Assembly: GCA_023055505.1 (NCBI GenBank)
Contig: JALIRH010000036.1
Span: 868,001 to 932,000, forward strand
DNA length: 64,000 bases
Origin: Callipepla californica brunnescens
Lineage: Eukaryota; Chordata; Aves; Galliformes; Odontophoridae
Direction: 5' to 3'
How positions within the stretch are numbered: position 1 is the stretch's first letter; every line of letters starts with the position of its first letter. This document shows, piece after piece, positions 31,711 to 43,507 of the stretch. A model generated the notes under the pieces. It had not been told where the DNA came from and did no database searches. It saw nothing but the letters and a program-made list of their open reading frames with translations. Made by a program: the position numbers and the translations under genes.

Positions 31711-34700
31711 CCCACGGATGTGACTGGAGCTAGCTGAGTAGTTGCTGTGTCTGAGCTGTCTGGATCCAGCAGTTTATGCAGAAGATGTCCTGAGGTTCGA
31801 CAGAAATAGGGATTCTTATGCACCTTTTGGCTCCATGTTCTTTCACTAAAGGTGTTCAGAAGGAAGAGATGAGCTCAACTGTGCATGCTGTGCAAGATGC
31901 GACTGCTGCTTTTCTTCCCTGGGACCTCTCACTTTCTGCTCTCCTCCACCTGACCGACGTTTAGAGTGCAGTGTTGCACCTCTTGTTTTGCAGACGATTT
32001 CTCCAAATGGGAAAAATCTTAATTTCATGTTTAGCTCCTGTTCAGTTTGTGAGCACATAGCTGAGAACTTGTGACAGATTTTGCCCCCCACTTGTGTGTG
32101 GGCCAAAAATGTGAGTACAATCCTCAAGCACTGTATGAGCACTTGACCTGAAAGCTCGTTGCCTTTCCATGCTGTTTTCTTCCTTGCGTAGCTGTGGTGT
32201 GCAGGATGCACATAGCAGCTCTCACACTAAGTCAGCCACAATAGGGAGAGCCTGGAATCGGAGGAGATAGCAGAAGATCATGCTGCTGGGCTCTACACAA
32301 GAGATGTAGTCTTCTTTAATAAGATTCCTTCCTAGGAGGGCATCAGAGTTGAGAATCAACAAAAAAAGTAAGGGAGGAAACTGCCTCTGCTCTTGGTCAT
32401 AAATGCAGTAACACAGAAAGAAGTGAGAGATGTTAATTGTCTCCTTAAAACCAGTGCACGTCAACTACTGCCATAGTGTCACAGTAAATAAAGGAGGTAA
32501 CAAGCTGCCACTCTTTGTCTACTTTCTCCCCCAAACCACGCACACAAAGAAGAGATTCCTGGCTGTGTTTTCAGGAACAGCTTGTCAGCTTGCTGTCGTG
32601 TCAGCTTACTGACACAAGCAGTGACATTTCCTGCTTGAAGAACAGTAGTTGTCTTGTGTTTATCAGGGGTGATAGGGGTGGTTATGAGATAAGCCATGCA
32701 ATAAGTTCACGCTTAAAGCAACCAGCTTCATGTTTAGATTAAAATCCCCTTTTACTGAGGTTTATAGCCTCATAAATTCAGCCACGTGTTACAGCCCCTG
32801 TAAACTGTCCCTGTAACAGAACTCAGTGTTGTTCGGTGAGATTTTATGTTTCATTTCTTCTTTCTTTCCTGGCAGCATACCAACCACCATCTTCAGCAGC
32901 TGTGTATATGTGTGCAGGTGTGTGTGTCACGCAGGGAGGAGCAGGACTGCTGCCCCAAGCTTTCATTGCGTTCATTGAGAGGGTGAAGGTGCTCTTCTTG
33001 TCCAAGGTGCTGAAGTGTGTTTCAGCAATGCAGTGGGACACCTCAGCCTCTGTAGCAGCCACAGCAGCGTGTAAATGAGTTCCTTCACAGCTGGAATGAG
33101 ATGGCAGCGAGCTGCTCCCCTTCACCATCTCAGAAGTGAACGGGTATGAGATGTAGAGGTTGCCGTGTGATCAAGGTGTCCCTTTCTCCAGGTTGTTTTA
33201 GAGCTACGGAAAGTGTGAATCCAGGAGCAGCAGCCTGGAGCCCACCTGTGTAGATGAATGCAGAAAACAGCACTGTTCTGAAGATCTCACAGCTGTAGCA
33301 GAGAAGACGAGACAGCACTGAGAGCCTTGCTGACTCACCCAGCATCTCCTTGTACCTGGGGGCATCTCTGTGGGATGCCCAAACTTTACACATTGATTTG
33401 ATCTTTTGCTTCTTCCCAATTCCCAGCATAGAAGGCCTTTCTCAATACTTCATATTTTTTTTTTGTTTTGTTTTGTTTTTAATGAAAGAAATTCCTCACA
33501 ACTCTGCTTCTTCTTCTGTGCTTCTCTGGGAGATCAACTGGGAGATAGGAAGGGGAGGTCTGACAGATGCTTTCCTTTGCACATAAAAGACCCCAAACTC
33601 TGCTGCAAGCTGCTGCTTCTTTGAAAGTATATCACTCTGTGACAGAATCTGCTGTGAAGAGAACCAAAATTACGTGTGTTACAGCCTCTTCTTCATAGCA
33701 AGGGAGTCATACTGCTGGGGGGAGCAGGTGTACCCATGACTTCAGATTAGGAACAGCAGTTGTACCACTCCCTTTCATTTTGTCCACATAGGCTGACAGG
33801 AGGAGAGGACTCAGATGCTTATTAAAGGCAGCAGCAGTTACTGATGGGCAGCAATGAGGTGTGAGAGCCCTTTTCTGTGGCATTAAAGTTTCTTCCTGCC
33901 TCATTGTTTCACTCGTGTTTTCTTTCTCCTTACTCTGAGGCTGTGATCTTGAGACCCCATTTCTTCCTGCCTGTGCTGACGGCTGGAATAAGCCTTAAAT
34001 AATGAAGCCCACTGCATTCTTTCACTCCCTCTGTTAAAGGGTTGGGTAATGGAGCTAGAAGAAGATTCCCTTTTGATGTTACTTGTCCACTAGCTATCAC
34101 TGGGGTGGCAATGGTACAACTCAAGCAGTGAATGCCAGTACTGGGATGCCTGCTGCAAGGCACACTCAGCTCATTTTGAGGCTTCATGTTTGAAAGGTGT
34201 GAGAGTAAGGACCCCCAGACCAAGTGGACTGCTTTTCCAAATGAGGCAGTAGAGTGCGTGTGAAGCATGCCCGTGTAATCACTGCACTGCCAAGTTCAAA
34301 GGAAAGAAAGCTGCTGAATTATGTACTGCCCAGAGTTACTTCCAGAAGCTGTTACAAAGCGAGGCATTGCAGGAGGTGGCAAATGTCACTGGAGCCTGGT
34401 GGAGAGTGCTGCCCTGGTCCTCCTCTGATCTCACTGGGATGCTTCTTCCTTTGTATGGTGGCCCTTGGGTATGTCTTCTTTCTGTTGTTAATGTTAATAA
34501 AGCACTCAGAAGCCCAACAGGATGGAGAGGGCAGCATTTCAGAGCTGTCCTGTGCTCGGTGCTGAATAGTTGCTCATAATGTAATCGCTGTTATCTGGAT
34601 TTGCCATCAGCTCTTGCTTAGCAGGAATTGCTTTGTCCCAGAGGCATCCTGTTCCTGGGTTGTTTACCATTACAAGCTACACTGATTCTGTCTCTGCTCT

Positions 34701-37080
34701 GACTCACAGCACAACCGCTAAAGCAAAACTGAAGTGCTCGTTTGGGTGTGTGGCCACTGGCCTATTTCCTACACTGTTATCAGTACACATTGCAAACCTG
34801 GTTTCCCTTAGGGGCAGTTCCTCTAGAAGGTGATGTGTCTGTCTCTGGTAGGTGTGAGGACGGTATGAATACATTAATCTTCGGTTCACGCTCTCACTGC
34901 AGCGTGGTACTGTTTGTTTCTTCTCCGGTGCAGTTTCTCCTTTTGTCTCCAAAAAGTTCTGCCAGAATTAGTTTCCAGAATGTATAGGCACTGAAGGCAG
35001 ATCCACTACAGATCTGAAGGAGGCCTCGTCACGTTTAGATGTGGACTCATGCAAGACTGACTACTGCTGAAAGAGAGCACGTCCTGGTTAGAGGGCGTGC
35101 CTGCATCCTTTCATGGCTGGCACACGCAACCGTGCAAATGCACGGCAATGAAAACAGGAGAAGAAATAAAGCATCTTCAGGTGTCTGCTTCTGCCTGCAG
35201 TAAGGGCAAAGGCTGCAGTGTGAATTTAGCACCTTGTGTTACATGCAGGAGAACAGGACCCTCCTTTGTACGTGTGGGCTGTGAGCCCAAGCACAGGTTG
35301 GGCTGGGAAGAGGAGTTCAGCTTCCAGGTGTCCTTGCTTTCTCCATGCAGAGCAGGTTGTTTTTGTCTCGTGCTCATTTGGGACTGTCTCTTCCCTCGTC
35401 TGTGCTGTGGTAGCTCTGTTCATCCTTGGGTGAGACGCTCTTTGCACACAGAGCTGCTCGGTGCTGAGTTTCTCTCATTCAGCCTTTCCAAGTGCACTCA
35501 ATCCTATTCTGACCTGTCTGTGCAACTTCCCCGGGGGAGGTTTAGTGTGTTTATGGGAGTAGCACTAAAAATCTAGCCACAGAGATGTGTATTTCCTAGA
35601 TTGCCTGCTTTCAATTAGGTTCTGCCAGGCTGCAGGGTGTATTAACATGCTGTCTGCAAGCCAATGCAGACCTGTTCCACCGGGAACTGGCTTGCTCTTA
35701 ATGCTGGACCCACCTGGCTTTGGGTCAGGCAGTGCCAACTCTTCTTGCCATTTTTAGCACGTTCCACTGAACTCTTTAGTGTTTTATGCCCTGAGGAGCT
35801 GACGGGGAGGGATAATTTGCAGAGTCTTGATGCATCAATGCAAGTTTTGCTTGACCGGGTAACATTCAGCTCCAGCAAGGGCTGTTAGTGTTAAGAGTAT
35901 GAGGATTGGTTTTACCTCCTTTTATAGCAGCATGTGGGAAGCCAGGCGTGCAGGCGTGTTCTTTAGCACTCCAAGTTCACTACAGCTGTGTTTTCTGAGA
36001 GCTGTTGCCAACAACGGGCATGGCACTGGCACCTTGCCTGTCCCAAGTACCAGACCATCAGTACCTCCCTGATGGGTGCGTGTGCACTTTCACCAGCCGA
36101 GTCCATCCTGGTGCTGTGTTCTTATGCTCTGAATGAGATTTCCTGGGTGCTGCAGTAGTGGATGCTGGAAACAAGACCCTAACTAGACCCTCATCGTAAC
36201 CCAGTTTACAGTGGTGTGTGGACTCACAGAACGGTTATGTGGAGTGTGAGTTCAATGCTGTTGAACCCAAGGGAATCCTTGGCATGCTGAATGGTTGTGG
36301 CAATATAAATCTATTGTTGGGGGGGATGGGGGAGTAGTGCCTGGCAAGCATGGCTTGGGACAAATTCAGATCACAGGTATGAAATCCAGCTAAAAATGTT
36401 TAAATGAATAGTAGTCCTGTTATTCATGTCTAGAACTGCATGATTCCCGGACAGTAATAAATGTTATGCAGAAGCTGCTCATAACTGAGGTGGTCCTGCC
36501 TGCCCTCAGCACTGTGACAGGATTTGTGCTGCCTGAGAAGCATCAAGAAGCACTGGGCATCAGCAGCTCAACCACATGCACAGTGAGACAAGACACAGTC
36601 GATGACGTATCTTTCTGTTGATGCTTATAGCCTTTATTTGGTCGGTGCTAGAAAGCATATACAATGAAATCCCTTTCCTCCCTCTCGTTAGCATGTAGCT
36701 TGTGGAGTTTTGCCATCTTTTTAGTTTCTTATCTTGTAAATTTGGCTGACGTGAGGGATTTGTGGCAGTGGAGTGGCAGTTGCATTGACTGAGTGATCTG
36801 TATCAGCAAAAGGAATTCCTTGTTACTGAAACTACACCTACTGTTGTGGGTCTTCCAGTGTTGAGCAAGCTTTTTTTATTTTCCTGCTAATCTGTTATAG
36901 AGATATCTGCATAGAGATGAAAACTCTAGGGAAAAACTCATTTTCATTTTCCCAGCTTCATACTTTCTTGGTCTTGTGTGAGATCCAGCCTTGTGGGTAC
37001 TGGGGTACCAATGAAACATAAGCTTTTGACTTTAGGAAAATACAAGAAATTTTAATGCAACAGACAGGAAGAGAGGTCCA
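31711..37080. other. Intergenic DNA between convergent CLCN6 and NPPB
   Basis: This is the space between the two polyA signals. I looked on both strands for a natriuretic ring motif, because mammals carry NPPA next to CLCN6, and found none. The open frames are short, with no recognisable family. T-rich tracts occur near 33460 and a G-run near 36317. No CR1 copy was identified with confidence. Confidence 0.6.
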
Positions 37081-37103
37081 CCAGAGATATCTGACGTGTT
37101 AGT

Positions 37104-37109
37104 TTTATT
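37104..37109 (-). terminator. NPPB: PolyA signal of the B-type natriuretic peptide gene
   Basis: The minus strand reads AATAAA here, about 210 bases after the stop codon and downstream of the AU-rich element. With the TATA box this predicts a short mRNA of about 0.7 kb before the polyA tail. Further signals lie at 36633-36638 and near 36876. Confidence 0.7.
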
Positions 37110-37147
37110 TAACGATGGTCTCACGGTGCTAGAGTAAGAAATGTTAT

Positions 37148-37216
37148 TAAAAAAAAAAAAAAGAGAGAGAGAGAGAGAGAGATATCGAATAAATAAATAA
37201 ATAAATAAATAAAAAT
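37148..37216 (-). promoter_or_regulatory. NPPB: AU-rich element plus CT/T simple repeat in NPPB 3' UTR
   Basis: On the mRNA strand, positions 37210-37190 read five overlapping ATTTA pentamers, followed by a CT repeat (about 37180-37163) and a T run. Multiple ATTTA motifs in the 3' UTR are a known mark of BNP mRNAs and destabilise them, whereas ANP mRNAs lack them. The motif supports naming this gene BNP. Confidence 0.85.
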
Positions 37217-37318
37217 AGGAATAACTTTCTGTTGACGAGTTTAGGAAGCGTCCAGCTTTCATCTTGGGAGGAACGGGTTCTGTGAAGCATTCTTCAGAGC
37301 ACGGGTCGGGATGTCATC

Positions 37319-39564
37319 CTAATTCCTCCTGGAACCTGCAAACCAAACACGCAGTAAGTGTTAGTGGGATCTGTTTCTGTCTCAGTGTATGCCACCAATG
37401 TCAGCAATGCTTTCATCTGTCTAATCAATAGATGTGAAGTTTATTTTGTACAACCAATATCAGCTTAAAGATTAGACTAAAATGAGCTCCTTTCTCAAAG
37501 TGTTTAACTGTTTCCTGTTATTAAAGACTTAAATGAAATCTTGCTCCTCCCTTGTTGCAAAAACATAAATTGAGTCCGTTCTGTTCACCAGAATGGCCTC
37601 AGTTGGACTCACCATTGCAGCCCATTCCACTCAGGGATCCAATTCTATCAATCCTCCTGCCGAAGCAGCCAGAATCTCTCATCATCCTGGGCATCTGCAC
37701 CCCCCTCAGTCTCTTGAGGAAGGGGTTCCTGTAGGACAGAGGAGTGTTGGGTGCTAGCTTGGGTTCAGCTTTCTGCTCATCGCTGTCATCTATGAGTTCT
37801 GGTGGGATTTCCTCCTGAGTTTTGGGCTCTTGCAGGTCAGGATTGGACTCCAAGGCTTCAATCAGTGCAAACTTATCCTCCAGTCTCTCCAGAAGAGCCT
37901 GCAAGAGAAGGATTAATTTCATAAGACTCCTAGTTTTGTGATCATTTATTAGCTCTTCCACTCAAATAACTCTGAATTTGTCTACGGCTCCGTAGCCACC
38001 TTTAAGGAGTCTCTCAGGATGGATTCCAGAGCTGTGGGTGGTTCCTGAGCTCTGTTCTCTGTGCTAAATCTCCATTTACAGTAATTCCACCTATAGGTAG
38101 CTGTAGCTGAGGGGCAATTGAAGCTGCTTGCTACAGAACTCTGTCTCACTGGCAAGGATAGAAGAGCTTTCGGCAGAGAAACAAAGCAAGGTTTGTGTTG
38201 CACTGGGAGATAGCACTCAATCGAGCAATGGTACAGTTTCAAAGTACTTCTGAATCCATAGTGACTCCCAAGCTCTCAGCAGTGCTGCTGGTCCTCTGTT
38301 GGCTCTCTTCTTATTTTGACTAAAATCTGCTCACTTGTAACCCCTCCTTATTGCAGTGGGCATCACTGTGTGCAAAGCTCCCTGTGTTTTCCCCTAATCT
38401 CTACTTTCATGGTCACAGGATTGCTGCTCCTCAAAGCAATATGCATCTCCTTTAAAATACCTGTCTGAAAAAGGTCATCTGCTATCTAATCTGAGTATTA
38501 ATTTTTAAAGCTTTGAATAACAGGAAGCCTGCTGAAGAACAGCTCAAGCAGTTAAAAGAATCTAATTGCCAATCTCTAGGAGTAAGATAGAGAGGAGCGA
38601 ACTTATGACTTGCTTGAGGGTGACTGCATTTGGAAGCCACTCGTCCCAGCTAACTGCTGGAGGCAGAGGAGCCTGGGGGCATGAGGTTAGCCTTGGCTGA
38701 CACTGTCCTCATCATTGCAGGGAGTTAGTTCTCAGCATATGGTCCTGCAATAAGCTGGCTTCTTGTGCCAGTCCAGAGAAACGTTCCAGTTGTCAGGTTT
38801 GGTCTTTAAGGACAGAATCTTAAGTATGTATAATTCCCCAAGCTATTGTAACAATAGATGTTCTCTAAGTCTCACTCACTGAAGTAAGCATGTGGTCATT
38901 TCACAGCTCCAGACTTTGCTGGATGTGTCACAGTTACATGATCATACTGCTCCTCTCAGTTTGCACAAGTAGTACACTTCTACAAGTTTGATTTTGGGTG
39001 CTCTGCTTTACTCCTCACCTTCCAGCCACATGCAGCTCTATCCTCTTAAATCCACAAATCTAGAGCAGTAGGGTTGTCCTGGCTCACTGTACCTGCCACT
39101 GAATGGGATAAACCCACCTGAAAGTTTATGGTTTATTTGTATAGGGATGCCATGATGCATTGCTTTGTTCTCTCTGTGGGAAAGGAACCCAATGCGAGGC
39201 AGCTGCTTAAGAGTACAAGGGTGAAAACCCAAAGCAGACATCTCACAGCATCAGAATTCCAGAGTTTGGGTGATCCCAGCCCTACAAAGCTCCTCTGAAG
39301 CCCTGTGAAGAACCAAGGCTTTGACCCCTACATGCAGTCGCTAACACAGCTATATGACTATACAAAAGAATGGCAAAAACACCATTGCACGCACTTCTAA
39401 GCCCCCCAGAAGTTTAACCTGGCAAAAGCAAAGAGTCCTCTCACCTCCATGCTGGCCAGTTCTTTGGCAGGGCTGAGGTTGTAGATGGGGTTGGCTCTGC
39501 TGGGCTGCAGCTGGATGAGTAGCAGCAAGAGGAAACCACAGGAAAATGAGCCTCTAGTGTCCAT
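37319..39564 (-). CDS. NPPB: B-type natriuretic peptide precursor (chicken cardiac natriuretic peptide)
   Basis: This is a secreted cardiac hormone that activates the guanylyl-cyclase receptor NPR1, causing natriuresis and vasodilation. Exons are 39564-39445, 37898-37613 and 37335-37319, with introns of phase 0 and phase 1. They give a 140-residue precursor, the length I recall for the chicken cardiac precursor. A signal peptide ([20 protein letters not shown]) is followed by an acidic propeptide and MPRMMRDSG. The hormone ring [17 protein letters not shown] has two cysteines spaced 17 residues inclusive. The tail NGSRRN is finished by exon 3. Databases often list the chicken gene as NPPA; the AU-rich 3' UTR and ring sequence favour BNP. 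The tail reads SRRN, while I recall SRKN for the published chicken peptide, so this may be an allele or a related species. It is the first of three tandem genes and converges on CLCN6. Confidence 0.95.
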
Positions 39565-39668
39565 GGCGCTGGGTTCGTTGGGAATATGGGAAGTTCAAGC
39601 TGCTTCTTCTGAGATGGCTCTTCAGGTCTCTCTCTTCTTTCTCCTATCCTCTCTCTTTCGAAGCTTGT

Positions 39669-39734
39669 CTTTTATAGGGTTTGGTGTGATCTCTGCTTCC
39701 TAGGTTATCGGGGGTTTTATCTGGGGCGCATTCC
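39669..39734 (-). promoter_or_regulatory. NPPB: NPPB proximal promoter: TATA, two GATA sites, M-CAT
   Basis: The minus strand has TATAAAAG at 39676-39669, about 105 bases before the start codon. Upstream are GATA cores at 39709-39706 and 39721-39718 and an M-CAT core (CATTCC on the plus strand) at 39729-39734. Paired GATA sites with an adjacent M-CAT are the known layout of the mammalian BNP proximal promoter, used by GATA4 and TEF factors in heart. Binding here is inferred. Confidence 0.75.
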
Positions 39735-39739
39735 AGTCC

Positions 39740-42447
39740 CACTGCAGGCATGCAGCTCTGTCAAGGGAAGATTCCCTTTATTAGCTGTCATTAGGCAGCA
39801 GCTGCTGTTGCTGAGGAATGTATGTCACAAGTCAGTGATTTCATGTCACTCCCCCTCCTCTTGATACCAGGCGCTGTGATTACATAGTCCAGTTGGAAAT
39901 TCTTTGCAATTTTCTTTCAAGAGACCCCTATGGTCGGATTTATGGAGGTGGGAAACAACAGCTCTAAACTCCGCTCCGTTAGAAGATTTCCATAGGGAAA
40001 TTACTTTTTGCACGGAAAGCAAGAAGCTTTTCAGATGAGTATTTGCTGGAGAGCAAAGCCTGAAGACAAATCTACTTTTAGGACACCTAACGTACCACGC
40101 GCATTCTCCTTCTATATATGGAATACGTGTAGCCACCGCATACCACGGAGTGTGCTGAAAATCTCAGGTTTGGGCCACTTCTCTTCCCCCCATCGCTGTA
40201 GAGGTGAGATCACCATTAAGACTTTGTATTTGTGTGTTGCCAACAACAGAAGCACCCGATCTGCACCTCCTTTGCAGCCGCTGCGGGGACACCGAGTGCC
40301 TCCAGCCCCGGGCAGCTGAGTTTGGCACCGCAGAAAAACTCTTTTATTATGCTATTAACAGCCAGACAATTAAACTAATGAGATTTCTTTAAACATTCAT
40401 GGTGAGGTTTGACCCTGCGTTAATAAAAAGAGGAGATGGTCAGATTCTGGAGTAATTTTCGTGCGCTGGTTTCTTTGAGAGCTGAAGCTTTCAAGCTTGG
40501 CTGAAAACTGCCTTCTATTTAAATGAGAATTTACAAAACGTGGATGTGCTGCTGGGTGCCCTTCCAGCGCTGTCTTTATGTGTGTGGCACAACTAATAAA
40601 AGCTACTTTTTCCCCCATTCCAAACCCTGAAGCATATTGTTCGTGCTGCATTTTCCTAACGTCCCTTACACTCGAAATTGAAGCGAGAAGGGATATGTGA
40701 CAAAGCTGCATCGGTCAGGTCAGTAATAACTCGTTGGCTTTTCGTACATATGCAGCTCTTGAAACAATCTCCAGGGTACAGTTTCTCAATAATGACAGGA
40801 CAATAAAACATCTTTTTTGTGCCTTCACTTCGTGTTTGTGTACAAACATGCAAACACACGATCCGCCAACCGGAGTGATACAAGAAAGGACATTCTCAAG
40901 GTTGTGAAGTCGAGCTCAAATACTGCTTTTCTCCCAGCACAGCTTGCAGTCAGCCCAGCTCTCCATATGGTATCATAAAGCACTCTGTCTTTCTCCTCAC
41001 TGCTTTTTCTTCAGTCCATGGAAGCAGTACTCATTTTTGTACTGACACAGCTTTTCTGGTGATGCTCCAGGCTGCGGTTTCTCTATAGTTTTCTAATTAA
41101 TTACAAGTGTTTTCTTACTGATCTCATTTTGTAAGCTGAGAATGGGTGAGGATCAGTATTATAAATGGTACTCATTAATACCGAGTGTCCAATTTAAAGT
41201 AATCATTCTCTGTTTCTGCCCTGTTTTTTGTTTCTTTCCTCCTGCTCCCACCCGCCAACTGATCTCTAGCACTGTCTCTGTGCTAAAAAAAAACCTCTGT
41301 TGCTCCATGTCAGTTTTGCCTGAGAGCTCAGCACATCTGTAAAGCAAGCTCCAGGTCACAAACCCAGCTCCGAGAAAGAAGGAACATGGTATCAGTCACA
41401 CTCAGGAAATATTTTGAGTGGCCTATCCTTGTAAAACAACCTAATGTTCCAGGGCTGCTTTCAGTAACCTGCACCAACAGATAGTCCTTTCTTTTGTTAA
41501 ACAGTTTGCTTTGATTCTTTCACATTCCCAAACAGATAAATGAGATCTAGGGCCCTGACTGCAGCCTCGGTAGTACTTTTCCAATATGGGAGTGCCTGTG
41601 CACTCTTCTTTCAGGTAGCATGTATGAAAGCACACAGGTGAGATGAACGGGCTAGCCATCACAGTAGCTATCATGTTTACAAACTCTGTCCTCTGTTACC
41701 CATCTGACAGCTGTGCCAAAACAAATGGAGTGTAAAATGACAGAACTCAGCTATTAAGCTCACTTATCTGCCCAGGGTATCTCAGCATCACCACCCTTGC
41801 AAGGCTAATGTGAACTTTTGGCTTTACAGTCCAGCGGTGGAGGGACAAGACCAAGGCATTAGCCATGCTTTGCTAACCATTGGCTTGCTAAATACCCTGC
41901 TGGGATTCTAAACAGAGCACTAGGTTCTCATAAATGTGTACTGTGACCAGTTTTAGGTACGGGAAATAGGCACATTGCCCCAGTCTCCCAGGGCATGGGA
42001 CTGGAGCTGAGGCTGCATTAAGAAAGCAGCACAGCTGCTGATGGCAGAGGGAGAGCACTCGGGATGCTGACAGTATCCCCGTGTCTGCATCCCTGAGAGG
42101 AGCAGGGATGGTTCAGATGGACAGAGCTCAGCTGCGAGTAGCACTGCCGCTTCCCCTGCAGGATGGTGAGATGTGCTTTCCTTCAGCCCTGTAAGGCTGA
42201 TGCCACATGGATGCCTTCCACTGGTGTACCTGTTCTGGGTGCATCTTTCCATGGTTGTCCATTTTATTGACGCATTGCAACTGAAGACTGCTGGAGTGTG
42301 AGCAGTCTGTAAAGAGCCCTTGTAGTCCTATTCTGAGGAAGAGGCTGGATCTGGATTCCTTCCACCTCCTAGTGATAAAGCCTTCAACAGGACTCTGCCA
42401 TACACCAAACCAAGCTCTCTTTCCTTGCAATTCCAGTAGATTAAGAG
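39740..42447. other. Spacer between NPPB and the middle natriuretic gene
   Basis: I find no gene here. The open frames are short and unrecognised. As DNA upstream of NPPB it could hold heart-specific control elements, but I see no feature strong enough to call beyond the proximal promoter. Confidence 0.55.
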
Positions 42448-42815
42448 TCATAGAATCGGTTCTGCTGGAATGAAGGCCACCTGTTCCAACCCCCTGCCAT
42501 GAGCAGGGGCACCCACAGTGCTCAGAGCCCCCTCCAGCCTGACCTTGGGTGCCTGCAGCGATGGGGCACCTCCACCTCTCTGAGCATCCTGTGCCAGTGC
42601 CTCGGCACCCTTTTTCCTTGTATCCAACCTCAATCTCCTGCCTTTTAGTTGGAAACCATTTCCCCCGTGCCATCACCACTCGCAGGGAGGTGTTCCATCC
42701 CTGGGATCATTTTTGTGTCCCTCCTCTGGATGTGCTCCGACAGGTCCACATCCCTCCTGCACTGAGGACCCCACGGAGTGCTCCAGGTGAGGTCTCAGCG
42801 GCACGGAGTAGACTC
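42448..42815 (-). mobile_element. CR1 LINE fragment, antisense
   Basis: It starts TCATAGAATCGGTTCTGCTGG and continues with CCAACCCCCTGCCATGAGCA, GTTGGAAACCATTTCCCCC, ATCATTTTTGTGTCCCTCCTC and GGTGAGGTCTCAGC. All are inverted CR1 3' blocks. It lies 3' of the middle natriuretic peptide gene. Confidence 0.9.
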
Positions 42816-43413
42816 GAGACCGTCGGTTTGGGAACCAAAAAGGAAAAGGTAATGATGTGCAACGTGTCCCTGCAGCAGCTGCTTTCCTTGCTGCAGGCTG
42901 CTGGCGTCTGTCCCCGGTCCTGAAGGCCTGGCTGCCCTTCGGCTGCTGCCAAATGTATTTTTAAAGCCATGCAGCTCTTCTGTCCTCAGTGGCACTCCGT
43001 GGCAGCCCGCCGTGCCAATCTTGGCATAGCCCGTGGGACGGGACATGTGTAGGACACTGCTTGGAATTAACCCCGAGCCCTTTGCCCACCTACTGGGAGA
43101 ATTCACAGCTAGCAGCAGTGAAATGCTCGGGGGAAGGCATCCCAGCTTGCTGCCAGCAGCCTGGAATTGGCCCCGGTGCCCATCAGTGCCTCTCCAGCAA
43201 AGCAAGAAGGGTCACCGGGGTGGGTCCTGGCATGGAATGGTGTCACATAGCCCTCCAGACCTGGCAGGATGCTCTGCCCAGTGCCAAGGACCAAGCTTAG
43301 GGCAGAGGGAGTGGAGGACACTTTGGTGGGGGGTGGGGGTGATCTTTCTATGTGTGCTATGCCACGATCAAAGAAAGCACTCACAAAAGGCAGTGGAGGC
43401 TTCATACAAAAGG

Positions 43414-43419
43414 TTTATT
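43414..43419 (-). terminator. PolyA signal of the middle natriuretic peptide gene
   Basis: The minus strand reads AATAAA about 90 bases after the inferred stop at 43508. It also shows that the alternative frame that would read on from the CCCAG|GTCAGG donor runs through the polyA site and is unlikely. Confidence 0.7.
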
Positions 43420-43507
43420 GCTGTATACCCCAAATCCCAGAAGCTCCAGGGGGAGCCTGGCTGTCTGGCAATGGGACATGAGCAGTGCTTGAGAGGCAGT
43501 CCTGGTT

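Noticed and set aside
35440..35540. Weak resemblance of the minus strand near CAATCCTATTCTGACC to a natriuretic ring (possible ANP relic)
   Set aside because: Only an R-I-E stretch matches. There is no CFG, GLGC or 17-residue cysteine spacing.
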